Assembly: GCA_009777435.1 (NCBI GenBank)
Contig: WRLW01000117.1
Coordinates: forward strand, 1-5,393
Reading direction: 5' to 3'
Source: Oscillospiraceae bacterium
GTDB lineage: Bacteria; Bacillota; Clostridia; Oscillospirales; UBA929
Length of the DNA: 5,393 bases
Shown: positions 5,365-5,393 of the stretch, in pieces
Numbering within the stretch: the first letter of the stretch is position 1
Layout of the letters: every line of letters begins with the position of its first letter
The notes under the pieces: model-generated
The model's database searches: none
What the model was told of the DNA's origin: nothing
The model's input: only the letters and a program-made list of their open reading frames with translations
Translations under genes and position numbers: made by a program

Positions 5365-5393
5365 GCCGGGATCCGCGTTTGGGTCAAGGGGCA

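Overview
The window looks like a chromosomal segment from a fairly GC-rich member of the Bacillota, probably a Clostridia-type anaerobe. This is an inference. It rests on a pyruvate phosphate dikinase that aligns residue for residue with the Clostridium symbiosum enzyme as I remember it, on strong AGGAGG-type ribosome binding sites, and on TTGACA/TATAAT-like promoters in GC-rich DNA. No RNA genes, insertion sequences, phage genes or CRISPR arrays are visible.

Left part, minus strand (1-1927). The 5' third of a pyruvate phosphate dikinase gene (ppdK) runs off the left edge. Upstream of it on the same strand lies a complete thioredoxin-disulfide reductase gene (trxB). The 111-base gap between them (887-997) carries a plausible extended -10 promoter for ppdK and a short tandem repeat. 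Both are housekeeping genes of anaerobic metabolism: PEP/pyruvate interconversion and thiol redox.

Centre (1928-2090). This divergent intergenic region holds an excellent plus-strand promoter (TTGACA-N17-TATCAT) with two 8-bp palindromes, TGATATCA, set 11 bp apart over and just after the -10 box. A weaker minus-strand promoter for trxB may share the -35 region. Three small hairpins lie in the presumed trxB leader.

Right part, plus strand (2091-5319). A membrane-anchored SPFH (stomatin/prohibitin/flotillin-like) protein is followed one base later by a 64-residue ribbon-helix-helix (Arc/MetJ/CopG-like) DNA-binding protein. After a 50-base gap with its own candidate promoter come an ABC ATPase and an overlapping ABC-2 permease of the NatA/NatB exporter type. 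After the permease stop codon there is a perfect 14-bp palindrome and a GC-rich hairpin that probably ends the unit.

How the parts may work together. NatA/NatB-like subunits form one export pump of unknown substrate. The SPFH and RHH genes are surely co-transcribed. The most interesting hypothesis is that the RHH protein autoregulates the SPFH-RHH operon through the tandem TGATATCA palindromes. The same 8-mer lies at the ppdK promoter, so it may also mark a small regulon or simply reflect a favoured extended -10 sequence.
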